Below, piece after piece: positions 54,371 through 62,473 of a stretch of DNA of 64,000 nucleotides. The stretch is from positions 2,666,001 through 2,730,000 of the forward strand of contig NZ_JAFICD010000001.1 of NCBI RefSeq assembly GCF_017833525.1, given 5' to 3'. The position numbers were made by a program, and so were the translations under genes. Below the pieces are notes generated by a model. It was not told the DNA's origin. It worked only from the letters and a program-made list of their open reading frames with translations, and did no database searches. The DNA comes from Duganella sp. 1411. GTDB taxonomy: Bacteria; Pseudomonadota; Gammaproteobacteria; Burkholderiales; Burkholderiaceae_D. Position 1 is the stretch's first letter. Each line of letters opens with the position of its first letter.

Positions 54371-54726
54371 GTGGGTGCTCCATTAAACTATTCGGGGGGG
54401 ATCGCGGGCGTGGCCCGCGCGCGGGAAGCGCTGGGGCTGGGGGCGCCGAGCACCGGCGCAGCCGCAGCTCAGCGACCCTGAATAATTCGAATAATGGAGT
54501 AGGACTGCCCGCAACCGGCGAACGCGGCCCGGCCGGCGTCGGGAGCGGCGCGGCGGTGGTTCGTAACGGTGGTGTGGTGCGGTTTCATACGGTCAATGAT
54601 GCCAAAGAAATATAGCGCTGGCAAGAAGTTCGTACTTCGTAGGGCGGATTAGGCGGAACGCCGTAATCGGCCATCTATGAGCCGCCGACCACGCATGCAT
54701 GGCCGATTACGCTGCGCCAATCCGCC
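54371..54726. other. Gap between dehydratase and hydrolase genes, holding a mobile-type repeat
   Basis: About 350 bp. The right part is the 94-bp inverted-repeat element at 54638-54731. The rest should contain the dehydratase promoter; an open frame on the plus strand across 54364-54615 has no coding features. Confidence 0.5.
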
Positions 54727-54731
54727 CTACG
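54638..54731. repeat. 94-bp MITE-like inverted-repeat element
   Basis: Outer arms CGTAGGGCGGATT (54638-54650) / AATCCGCCCTACG (54719-54731) are perfect 13-bp repeats; inner arms CGTAATCGGCCAT (54662-54674) / ATGGCCGATTACG (54699-54711) also match perfectly, separated by unequal short loops. Its right end contains the TAG stop codon (54727-54729) of the alpha/beta hydrolase. Similar elements are dispersed in proteobacterial genomes, from general knowledge. Confidence 0.8.
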
Positions 54732-55608
54732 TCAAGAATTCCTCGATATATCCCGCCAGCTCGACCGGCTGGTCGTGATGCAGCATATGGCCGGCATCGT
54801 GCACCATCTTGCGGGTGACATCGCGCAAATGCCCGAGGCGGCGGTCCAGTTCGACACGCCCGCCCGGCTGCGAACCGAGCCAGTCCCACATATTGGTCTG
54901 ATCGGCCTCGACCCATAACACCGGTGCCGCGATGGCTTTCCAGCACGCCATCACCTCGTCGACGTTGTACGGCAGCGGGCCTTGCTGCTTATGCACCGGA
55001 TCACCGAGGATTTCCCATTCGCCCTGCTCGTTCTGCGCCGACCAGTGTTGCGACAGGAAGGCCGCGCGCTCGTCGCTCAGGCGCGGATTGGTCTTCTGCA
55101 AGCGCGCCGCCACCGCCTGTTGCGACGGGTAGGTGCGCAGCTCCGGCTTTTCCAGCAGGCCGTCCATCCATTTGGCGTAGCGGCCGGGCGCCTGCTCGGG
55201 CTTGGCGGCGCGCAGGCCGGCGCCCTCCAGGTTGACCAGCTTGCGGATGCGCTCGGGCCGCGCGCCCGCGTACAGCCCCAGGATGTTGCCGCCCATGCTG
55301 TGGCCGACGATGTCGACCGCCCGCTCCGGCGAATAGTGCCGCAGGATCGCGTCCAGGTCGGCCAGGTAGTCGGGGAACCAGTAGGTGTCGTCGCCGCTGC
55401 GCTCGGACAGGCCGAAGCCGCGCCAGTCCGGCGCGATCACGTGCCAGTCGCCCTTCAAGGCGTCGACGACGAACTGGAACGACGCGCCCACGTCCATCCA
55501 GCCGTGCAGCATGAAAATCTTGGGCGCGCCTTCCCTGCCCCAGTGGTGCAGGTGGCAACGCAAACCGCGTATGGTCAGGAATTCGGAGCGGGAAGGTGTC
55601 GGCGTCAT
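54727..55608 (-). CDS. Alpha/beta-fold hydrolase
   Basis: A 293-residue hydrolase: FMLHGWMDVGASF (oxyanion region), nucleophile S104 in GHSMGGNIL, acid near VLWVEADQTNM, and His in VHDAGHMLHHDQP. The start at 55608 has AAGGA seven bases upstream; an ATG directly before it is too close. The substrate is unknown (ester, lactone or epoxide type). Its stop codon and last codon lie inside the 94-bp repeat element, so the repeat has probably redefined the C-terminus. Confidence 0.9.
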   Translation of the reverse strand: MTPTPSRSEFLTIRGLRCHLHHWGREGAPKIFMLHGWMDVGASFQFVVDALKGDWHVIAPDWRGFGLSERSGDDTYWFPDYLADLDAILRHYSPERAVDIVGHSMGGNILGLYAGARPERIRKLVNLEGAGLRAAKPEQAPGRYAKWMDGLLEKPELRTYPSQQAVAARLQKTNPRLSDERAAFLSQHWSAQNEQGEWEILGDPVHKQQGPLPYNVDEVMACWKAIAAPVLWVEADQTNMWDWLGSQPGGRVELDRRLGHLRDVTRKMVHDAGHMLHHDQPVELAGYIEEFLT

Positions 55609-55778
55609 CATCGTGTCCTTAATACATGTCCTAAATACATGCCTTGAAAATGGCGTGGCCGGCGCAATATCGGTACATTGCTGGCCGCAAAGCAAAATAA
55701 TAGCACGACCGTTCGCCGGCTGTGCGAGCGTAAAATAGCGCCATCCCGCCGTTCTCATCAGTCAACCGAAGGTTTCCA

Positions 55779-56303
55779 ATGTCTATTTATCAACTGGGCG
55801 AACACGCGCCAGAGATCGATGCATCGTCATTTGTCGCCGACAGCGCGACCCTGGTGGGCAAGGTCACCTTGCACGCCAACACGTCGGTGTGGTTTGGCGC
55901 GACCTTGCGCGGCGATAACGAACGCATCACCATCGGCGAGAACAGCAACGTGCAGGAAGGCACGGTGATGCACACGGACATGGGCTACCCGCTGACCGTG
56001 GGCAAGAACGTGACCATCGGCCACCAGGCGATGCTGCACGGCTGCACCATCGGCGACGGCGCCCTGATCGGCATCCAGGCGGTGATCCTGAACGGCGCCA
56101 GGATCGGCAACGGTTGCTTGGTCGGGGCCGGGGCGCTGGTCACAGAGGGCAAGGAATTCCCGGATAACTCGCTGATCATCGGTTCGCCGGCCAAGGCCGT
56201 GCGCACCCTGACCGCCGACGACACCGCGCGCCTGCTCGCCAGCGCCAACAGCTATGTGCAACGCGGCCAGCTGTTCAAGACGCAACTCAAAAAGATCGGA
56301 TAA
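55779..56303 (+). CDS. Gamma-carbonic-anhydrase-family hexapeptide protein
   Basis: A 174-residue left-handed beta-helix protein of the YrdA/PaaY type: repeats such as [36 protein letters not shown] and [16 protein letters not shown] carry the three zinc histidines. The family includes gamma carbonic anhydrases, though activity of the YrdA branch is uncertain. GAAGG precedes the ATG. It lies 3 bp before hslO, so the two genes are co-transcribed. Confidence 0.93.
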   Translation: MSIYQLGEHAPEIDASSFVADSATLVGKVTLHANTSVWFGATLRGDNERITIGENSNVQEGTVMHTDMGYPLTVGKNVTIGHQAMLHGCTIGDGALIGIQAVILNGARIGNGCLVGAGALVTEGKEFPDNSLIIGSPAKAVRTLTADDTARLLASANSYVQRGQLFKTQLKKIG

Positions 56304-56306
56304 CAC

Positions 56307-57263
56307 ATGAGTATTACCCTGACGCAGGACGTCCTGCAGAAATTCATCTTCGAGAACGCCGCCGTGCGCGGCGAGTTCATCGACGTTTCGGCCACGTGGC
56401 GCGACGTGCTGTCGCGCCACACCAGCTATCCGGCGCCGGTCAAGAAGCTGCTGGGGCAGATGGTCGGCGCGGCGGCGCTGCTGTCGGCCAACCTGAAGTT
56501 CAACGGGTCGATCATCATGCAAATCCACGGCGACGGTCCGGTGCAGTTGCTGGTGGTCGAGTGCGACGCCGACCTGCGCCTGCGCGCCACCGCCAAACTG
56601 GCCGAGGACGCGCTCATCGCCGACGACGCCAGCTTGCCGGCGCTGCTGAACGTACACGGCAAGGGCCGCTTCATCATCACGCTCGACCCGGCCGACAAGG
56701 TGCCGGGCCAGCAGCCGTACCAGGGCATCGTGCCGCTCGACGGCGACGACGTGGCCACGGTCATCGAAAACTACATGCTGCGATCGGAACAGCTGGACAC
56801 CAAGCTGTGGCTGGCGGCGGACGACAACGTCTCGCGCGGGCTGCTGCTGCAAAAGCTGCCTGACCACGGCGGCAAGGCCGGCGTCGAGCCGCTGACGCCG
56901 GAAGAGGCGCTGGAGACGTGGAACCGGGCGGTGATCCTGGGGTCGACGTTGAAGGAACAGGAGTTGCTGGAGACGACGGTCGACGTGCTGATGCAGCGTT
57001 TGTTCTGGGAAGAGACGATACGCGTGTTCGATCCGTTGAGCCCGTCGTTCCATTGCACCTGCACGCGGGAGAAGGTCGGCAACATGCTCAAGATGCTGGG
57101 CCGCGAAGAGGTCGACAGCGTGCTGGCCGAACAGGGACATGTCGGCGTCAACTGCGATTTCTGCGGCCAGCATTACGACTACGACAAGGTCGATTGCGCG
57201 CAGTTGTTCGCCAGCGACGAGCCGGTCGCGGCGTTGATACCGGCCAGCGACGTCAAGCATTGA
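56307..57263 (+). CDS. hslO: Redox-activated chaperone Hsp33
   Basis: A 318-residue holdase activated by oxidation. The N-terminal domain covers about 1-185; the redox switch has zinc cysteines C250-x-C252 (FHCTCTREK) and C283-x2-C286 (VNCDFCGQHY), the normal CxC/CxxC arrangement. Downstream lies nested repeat D, the probable terminator. Confidence 0.95.
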   Translation: MSITLTQDVLQKFIFENAAVRGEFIDVSATWRDVLSRHTSYPAPVKKLLGQMVGAAALLSANLKFNGSIIMQIHGDGPVQLLVVECDADLRLRATAKLAEDALIADDASLPALLNVHGKGRFIITLDPADKVPGQQPYQGIVPLDGDDVATVIENYMLRSEQLDTKLWLAADDNVSRGLLLQKLPDHGGKAGVEPLTPEEALETWNRAVILGSTLKEQELLETTVDVLMQRLFWEETIRVFDPLSPSFHCTCTREKVGNMLKMLGREEVDSVLAEQGHVGVNCDFCGQHYDYDKVDCAQLFASDEPVAALIPASDVKH

Positions 57264-57264
57264 T

Positions 57265-57330
57265 AACCCGCACCCCGCAGGCCGGGGTCGGACCCCTCGG
57301 GGTCCGACCCCTGTGTCCGCTTTGCGGGTT
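57265..57330. repeat. Nested palindromic repeat, copy D (likely bidirectional terminator)
   Basis: Inner hairpin GGGGTCGGACCCC (57284-57296) / GGGGTCCGACCCC (57299-57311) inside outer arms AACCCGCA (57265-57272) / TGCGGGTT (57323-57330). It sits two bases after the hslO stop and 12 bp from the convergent BASS transporter stop. Confidence 0.8.
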
Positions 57331-57341
57331 GGGGGTTTCCT

Positions 57342-58310
57342 CTACTCGGGCCGCCTAGCGTAACGCTGCGCCAGCACCGCGCACACCATCAGCTGCAACT
57401 GGTGGAACAGCATCAACGGCAACACCACCGCCCCCAGCGCCCCACCGGCAAACAACACCTTGGCCATCGGCACGCCGCTGGCCAAACTCTTCTTCGATCC
57501 GCAAAACACGATCGCGATCCGGTCCTCGCGGCTGAATCCCAACCGGCGGCTCAACCGCGCGCTGATCAGCATCACCAATCCCAGCAACACCACGTCGATC
57601 AGCAACAGCCCGCCCAGCGACGCCCACGACAGCTGGTGCCACAGCCCCTGCCCGACCGCCTCGCTGAACGCGGTGTACACCACCAATAGAATCGAACCCT
57701 GATCGACCATCCGGGTCAGCGGCTTGTTGCGCTCGACCCAGGCGCCGATCCAGCGCCGCGCCACCTGCCCGGCAATGAACGGCAACAGCAGCTGCAAGGC
57801 GATCTGCAGCGCCGACTCCCACGGCGAGCCGCCCGTCATCTTCGCCGCCGTCAACAGGCCGACCATCACCGGCGTCAGGAAAATCCCCAGCAAATTGGAG
57901 GCCGAGGCGCTGCAGATCGCCGCCGGCACGTTGCCGCGCGCGGCGGCCGTGAAGGCGATCGACGATTGCACCGTGGACGGCAGCATGCACAGGAACAGGA
58001 TGCCCAGATACAGGTCGGGCGTCACCAGCGGCATCAGCAGCGGCTTGAGCGCCAGTCCCAGCAAGGGGAACAGCGCGAACGTGCACAACAGCACCAGCAA
58101 ATGCAGGCGCCAGTGCGTGATGCCGGCCACCACCGCCTCGCGCGACAGCTTGGCGCCGTGCAGGAAGAACAGCAGGCACACGGCGCCATGCGTGACGCCG
58201 TTGAACACCACCGCGCCCTGGCCGGTGCACGGCAACAGGCTGGCCGCGACCACCGTCGCGATCATCGCCAGCGTGAAGTTATCCGGCAGGAAGCGGGGAC
58301 GGGTCACCAT
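57342..58310 (-). CDS. Bile acid:sodium symporter family (BASS/YfeH-like) transporter
   Basis: A 322-residue inner-membrane protein with about nine to ten hydrophobic helices. GAVCLLFFLHGAKLS and LFLCMLPSTVQSSIAFTAAA and CGSKKSLASGVPMAK are typical of the YfeH/SBF-like branch. The substrate is probably an organic anion; sodium coupling is inferred from family. The start MVTRPRFLPDNF at 58310 overlaps the small lipoprotein stop by seven bases. Confidence 0.9.
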   Translation of the reverse strand: MVTRPRFLPDNFTLAMIATVVAASLLPCTGQGAVVFNGVTHGAVCLLFFLHGAKLSREAVVAGITHWRLHLLVLLCTFALFPLLGLALKPLLMPLVTPDLYLGILFLCMLPSTVQSSIAFTAAARGNVPAAICSASASNLLGIFLTPVMVGLLTAAKMTGGSPWESALQIALQLLLPFIAGQVARRWIGAWVERNKPLTRMVDQGSILLVVYTAFSEAVGQGLWHQLSWASLGGLLLIDVVLLGLVMLISARLSRRLGFSREDRIAIVFCGSKKSLASGVPMAKVLFAGGALGAVVLPLMLFHQLQLMVCAVLAQRYARRPE

Positions 58311-58621
58311 GTTTTCGCACACTTGATTTCGAGGATGTCGACCGCGCCCACCACATTGGCCGACGACTGGCTGCGGATCAGATCGACCCGTTCGACGCAG
58401 GCGCCGCGCGCCAGGCGTTGCTGCGTGCGGGTGCAAATGGTCACGCTGCCGGCGCTGCTGGTGTTGCAAGAAAAGTCCTCGACCCGCAGGCGCGTCACCG
58501 CCTGCTCGAGCGGCATGCCCGGTTGCACGGTGTCGGCGACGAAGTTGCCGAGCTTCGCCTGGTTGACCGTGTAGCAGCCGGCCAGTGGCAACGCCAACGC
58601 CAGCATCAGAAGTGTGCGCAT
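58304..58621 (-). CDS. Small outer-envelope lipoprotein
   Basis: A 105-residue lipoprotein: signal peptide with lipobox LAGC (Cys16), then a small domain with three further cysteines (FSCNTSS, TICTRTQ, GACVERVD) and a final one (IKCAKTW), which may form disulfides. Its middle (FVADTVQPGMPLEQAVTRLR) has a loose SmpA/BamE-like feel, but this is not firm. AAGGAA precedes the ATG. It is coupled with the BASS transporter gene. Confidence 0.75.
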   Translation of the reverse strand: MRTLLMLALALPLAGCYTVNQAKLGNFVADTVQPGMPLEQAVTRLRVEDFSCNTSSAGSVTICTRTQQRLARGACVERVDLIRSQSSANVVGAVDILEIKCAKTW

Positions 58622-58748
58622 CGTGTTTTTCCTTCTTGTTTCCATACGGCAGTGTAACGCATGGCGGTCATCATCCGGTCACAAGCGGTCACTATCATGC
58701 GCAGCGTTGCTATTCCCGTCGTCACTCCACCGATTATCAAGGCAGAAC

Positions 58749-61154
58749 ATGAACAAGAAATTATCCGCAGTGTGCTTCGCCGCGCTGAGCTTCCCGATGC
58801 TGGCCATGGCCGCCAACGTTGCCGCCGCCGTCGCGGAAATGGCCGCGCCGGCCAATGCCGCCGAGGCGCCGGCCGCTGCTGATACGGTCGATACCGCCGC
58901 GGCCGCCGCCGTGCCGATGGCCACCGTGGAAATCGCCACCCGCAAAACCCGCTCGTCGGTCGCGATGACCAAGAGCGATATGCAGAAAATCCTGCCGGGC
59001 ATCAATCCGCTGAAGGCGCTGCAGACCTTGCCGGGCGTGAGCTTCCAGACCGCCGACCCGTGGGGCAACAACGAACAAAACACCTCGCTGTTCATCCACG
59101 GCTTCAGCGGCCCGCAGCTGGGCTACACGATGGACGGCGTGCCGCTGGGCGACCAGCAGTACGGCAACTACAACGGCCTGTCGCCGCAGCGCGCCGTCAT
59201 CAGCGAAAACGTCGGCAGCGTGATCCTGTCGTCCGGCGCCGGCGACCTGTCGACCGCGTCCACCAGCAACCTGGGCGGCACCATCGAGACCTTCTCCAGC
59301 GATCCGCTGCAGACCCGCAACGTGGCGCTGCAGCAAACCGTCGGCAGCTACAAGACCTCGCGTACCTTCCTGCGCTACGACACCGGCAGCTTCGGCGACG
59401 GCAACAGCGCCTACATCGCCGGCGTGCACCACGAGCAGCGCGCCTGGGACTTCAAGGGCCGCCAGGGCGGCGACCAGTTCAACGCCAAGTTCGTCAATCA
59501 ATCGGGCCTGGGCAAGCTGACCTTGTTCGTCAACTACTCGGACAAGATCGAGCCGAACGAGGACAGCACCGTGCGCTCGGCCAGCGAAAAATACCAGCCG
59601 TACACCCGCCCCTTCCTGTATCCGAACTTCCAGCAGGCGCTGGCCTACCTGTCGCCGACCGGCGCCACCCCGGCCGCCGAGGGCAACAACTACCGCAACT
59701 ACTACAGCGACGCCCAGCGCACCGACTGGCTGACGTACGCCAGGTTCGACATGAACCTGGGCGAATCGACCACCTGGTCCAACCAGGTCTACTACCACAA
59801 CGACGACGGCGTCGGCGTGGTGGCCGGCCCGATCGGCGTGGCCGGCCTGCCGGGCCTGTTCGCGGTCTACTTCCCCGGCCAGAACCTGAAGCAAGTGTTC
59901 GGCAACTCCGGCTACGCCACCCGCACCACCGAATACGTCATCAACCGCAGCGGCTACCTGTCGAGCCTGACCACCGAACTGGGCGACCACAAGCTGCAGG
60001 CCAGCCTCTGGCTCGAAAGCAACCGCTCGTCGGCCTACCGCCGCTGGTACGCGCTCGACGTCAACAATCCGAGCTCGCCGTACGACCGTCCAGCCGATCC
60101 GCTGATCACGCAGTACGGCAGCAAGATCGACAACAAGGTCGCGCAAATCTCGCTGCAGGACGAATGGCGCGTGCGCGACGACCTGGCGCTGCAGGCGGGC
60201 GTCAAATCGAGCCTGCAATGGGCCGACGGCCAGTTCCCGGTGCAGCCCAAGGTCGGCGCCATCGCCAACGGCTCGACCGCCCTGCCGGTCGGTAAGATCA
60301 CCACCAAGAAATGGCTGCTGCCGCAGATCGGCGCGCGCTGGGACATCACGCCGCACGACCAGCTGTTCGTCAACGTGCAAAAGAACATGCGCCAGTTCGT
60401 CACCTACGGCGGCGGCGGCGCCTCGCCGTGGAGCCTGGCGAGCCAGCAGGCGTTCGACCTGTTCCGCGACACCGCCAAGCCGGAAACCTCGATCACCTAC
60501 GAGGCCGGCCTGCGCACCAGCCACCAGCTCGACCTCGGCGGCGTGACCGCCATCGACGGCCAGGTCAACGTCTACCACGTCGACTTCAAGGACCGCCTGC
60601 TGCAGATCAGCCCGACGCCGGTGATCTCCTCCATCATTGGCGGCAACCCGGTGCTGGCCAACGTCGGCAGCGTCAAGACCGACGGCATCGACCTGTCGGG
60701 CACCCTGCACTTCGGCCGCATGTTCTCGCTCTACAACGCGCTGTCGTACAACCGCTCGGAATACCAGGACAACTACAGCAACGGCGCCGCCGTCGTAGCG
60801 ACCGCCGGCAAGGCCGTGCCGGGCAGCCCGGAGTGGATGAACAAGACGGTCGCCACGCTGACCGTCGCCGACACCGAGTTCCAGCTGATCGGCGACTACG
60901 TGGGCAAGCGCTACGCGACCTACACCAACGACCTGTCGGTGCCCAGCTACTTCCTGATGAGCCTGGGCGTATCGGGCAAGCTGCCCTTCCTCAACGGCGG
61001 CTTGATCAAGAACGCCCGCTACCGCGTCAACATCACCAACCTGGCCGACCGCGAGGGCAGCCTCAACGTTGTGGTCGGCGCGGCCAGCGGGACGTACAAT
61101 ACCTTTCCGATCGCACCCCGCCAGGGCTTCCTGACTTTGATGGCCGACTTCTGA
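58749..61154 (+). CDS. TonB-dependent outer-membrane receptor
   Basis: An 801-residue receptor: signal peptide to about residue 22, an unusual Ala-rich linker (AAPANAAEAPAAADTVDTAA), the TonB-box region VEIATRKTRSS, a plug with LPGVSFQTADPWG and SLFIHGFSGPQLGYTMDGVP, then a 22-strand barrel ending QGFLTLMADF with terminal Phe. AAGG precedes the ATG. The stop overlaps the start of the glycerophosphodiesterase gene by one base (TGATG), so it may import glycerophosphodiesters or related phosphorylated compounds; substrate is inferred. Confidence 0.92.
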   Translation: MNKKLSAVCFAALSFPMLAMAANVAAAVAEMAAPANAAEAPAAADTVDTAAAAAVPMATVEIATRKTRSSVAMTKSDMQKILPGINPLKALQTLPGVSFQTADPWGNNEQNTSLFIHGFSGPQLGYTMDGVPLGDQQYGNYNGLSPQRAVISENVGSVILSSGAGDLSTASTSNLGGTIETFSSDPLQTRNVALQQTVGSYKTSRTFLRYDTGSFGDGNSAYIAGVHHEQRAWDFKGRQGGDQFNAKFVNQSGLGKLTLFVNYSDKIEPNEDSTVRSASEKYQPYTRPFLYPNFQQALAYLSPTGATPAAEGNNYRNYYSDAQRTDWLTYARFDMNLGESTTWSNQVYYHNDDGVGVVAGPIGVAGLPGLFAVYFPGQNLKQVFGNSGYATRTTEYVINRSGYLSSLTTELGDHKLQASLWLESNRSSAYRRWYALDVNNPSSPYDRPADPLITQYGSKIDNKVAQISLQDEWRVRDDLALQAGVKSSLQWADGQFPVQPKVGAIANGSTALPVGKITTKKWLLPQIGARWDITPHDQLFVNVQKNMRQFVTYGGGGASPWSLASQQAFDLFRDTAKPETSITYEAGLRTSHQLDLGGVTAIDGQVNVYHVDFKDRLLQISPTPVISSIIGGNPVLANVGSVKTDGIDLSGTLHFGRMFSLYNALSYNRSEYQDNYSNGAAVVATAGKAVPGSPEWMNKTVATLTVADTEFQLIGDYVGKRYATYTNDLSVPSYFLMSLGVSGKLPFLNGGLIKNARYRVNITNLADREGSLNVVVGAASGTYNTFPIAPRQGFLTLMADF

Positions 61155-62356
61155 TGAACAAATCGCATTTGCCCAACCCGTTACCTTCGCGGCTGTCGCG
61201 CCGCGGCTTTATCCGGACGGCCGCGCTGACGGCGGGCGCGTCGCTGCTGCCGGCATCGTCGCTGCTGGCCGCGACCGCCGGCCTGGCCGACCAGTCCGGC
61301 CTGCCGGGCATCGCCCCGGTAGGCGCGGGCGGCATCGGCGGCGGCAAGACGCCGCTGGTGTTCGGCCACCGCGGCGCCAGCGCGCTGCGGCCCGAGCACA
61401 CGCTGGCGTCGTACGCCAAGGCCATCGCCGACGGCGCCGACTACATCGAACCGGACCTGTGCAGCACCAAGGACGGCGTGCTGGTGGCGCGCCACGAAGC
61501 CTTCCTCAGCGAAACCACCGACGTCGCCAGCCGCCAGGAGTTCGCCGGCCGCAAGACGCGCAAAACCATCGACGGCGAGCCGCACGAAGGCTGGTTCGTC
61601 GACGACTTCACCTTGGCCGAACTGAAAACGCTGCGCGCGGTCGAACGCATCCCGGCGTACCGCCCGGGCAGCGCGCGCTACGACGGCATGTTCCAGGTGG
61701 CCACGTTCGAGGAGATCATCGACTTCGTCGCGGCCGAGGCGGCGGCGCGCGGGCGCATCATCGGCATCGTGCCCGAGCTGAAGCACTCGACCTACTTCGC
61801 CAGCGTCGGCCTGCCGCTGGAGGACCGTTTCCTGTCCATCCTGGATGCGCACGACTACACGCGCCGCAATCCGGTCGAGATCCAATCGTTCGAGGTGGCC
61901 AACCTGAAATACCTGCGCGGCAAGCTGGGGCGGCGCGCCAACCTGCGCCTGATGCAGCTGGTGATCGGCCAGGACGTGCGGCCGATGGACGTGGCGGCGG
62001 CCGGCGGCAAGCTGACGTTCGCGCAGATGTGCACGCCGGCCGGCCTGCGCGACATCGCGCAGTACGCCGACGTGGTGGCGCCGCCGACGCGCTCGATCAT
62101 TCCGCTGAAAAAGGACGGCAGCCTCGACGCGCCAAGCTCGTTCGTCGACGACGCCCACCGGGCCGGGCTGCGCGTGGAGCCGTGGACATTCCGGCCCGAA
62201 AACCAGTTTCTGGCGACGGACTTCCGCGACGGCGGCAGCCTGCAGGCGCGCAACGAAGCGGGCTCGATCGCCGAGATGAAGCGCTACATCGCCGTCGGGC
62301 TGGACGGCTTCTTCACCGACGACCCGGCGCTGGGCCGCGCCGCCGTCGGCAGCTAA
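61154..62356 (+). CDS. Tat-exported glycerophosphodiester phosphodiesterase
   Basis: A 400-residue periplasmic enzyme hydrolysing glycerophosphodiesters to glycerol 3-phosphate and an alcohol. A twin-arginine signal (SRRGFIRTAALTAG) precedes a TIM-barrel GDPD domain: FGHRGASALRPEHTLASY, EPDLCSTKDGVLVARHE, GIVPELKHS and GLDGFFTDDPALG carry the catalytic His pair and metal ligands. It is translationally coupled to the TonB receptor gene. The frame is open far upstream of 61154, but that part is a shadow of the receptor gene. Confidence 0.93.
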   Translation: MNKSHLPNPLPSRLSRRGFIRTAALTAGASLLPASSLLAATAGLADQSGLPGIAPVGAGGIGGGKTPLVFGHRGASALRPEHTLASYAKAIADGADYIEPDLCSTKDGVLVARHEAFLSETTDVASRQEFAGRKTRKTIDGEPHEGWFVDDFTLAELKTLRAVERIPAYRPGSARYDGMFQVATFEEIIDFVAAEAAARGRIIGIVPELKHSTYFASVGLPLEDRFLSILDAHDYTRRNPVEIQSFEVANLKYLRGKLGRRANLRLMQLVIGQDVRPMDVAAAGGKLTFAQMCTPAGLRDIAQYADVVAPPTRSIIPLKKDGSLDAPSSFVDDAHRAGLRVEPWTFRPENQFLATDFRDGGSLQARNEAGSIAEMKRYIAVGLDGFFTDDPALGRAAVGS

Positions 62357-62359
62357 AGC

Positions 62360-62466
62360 AACTCCGGGGTCAGGTCCAACATTTCTACACGAACTGATGT
62401 GTGGTGGCGCCAAATCCCTGGTAACAGCTGAGCACGTGTAGAAATGGTGGACCTGACCCCGGAGTT
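62360..62466. repeat. 107-bp element with near-perfect 32-bp inverted ends
   Basis: Arms 62360-62391 and 62435-62466 pair at 31 of 32 positions (AACTCCGGGGTCAGGTCCA matched by its exact complement, then one mismatch, then CATTTCTACACG matched). A 43-nt non-palindromic centre separates them. It lies between the convergent ends of the GDPD and HmuS-like genes and can serve as a terminator. The GGGGTCAGGTCC end resembles REP/RAYT-associated sequences, from general knowledge. Confidence 0.82.
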
Positions 62467-62473
62467 TTGGAAA

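Noticed and set aside
54364..54615. 83-codon plus-strand frame in the gap before the hydrolase
   Set aside because: No ribosome-binding site, no recognisable features, and it overlaps the 5' end of the divergent dehydratase gene.
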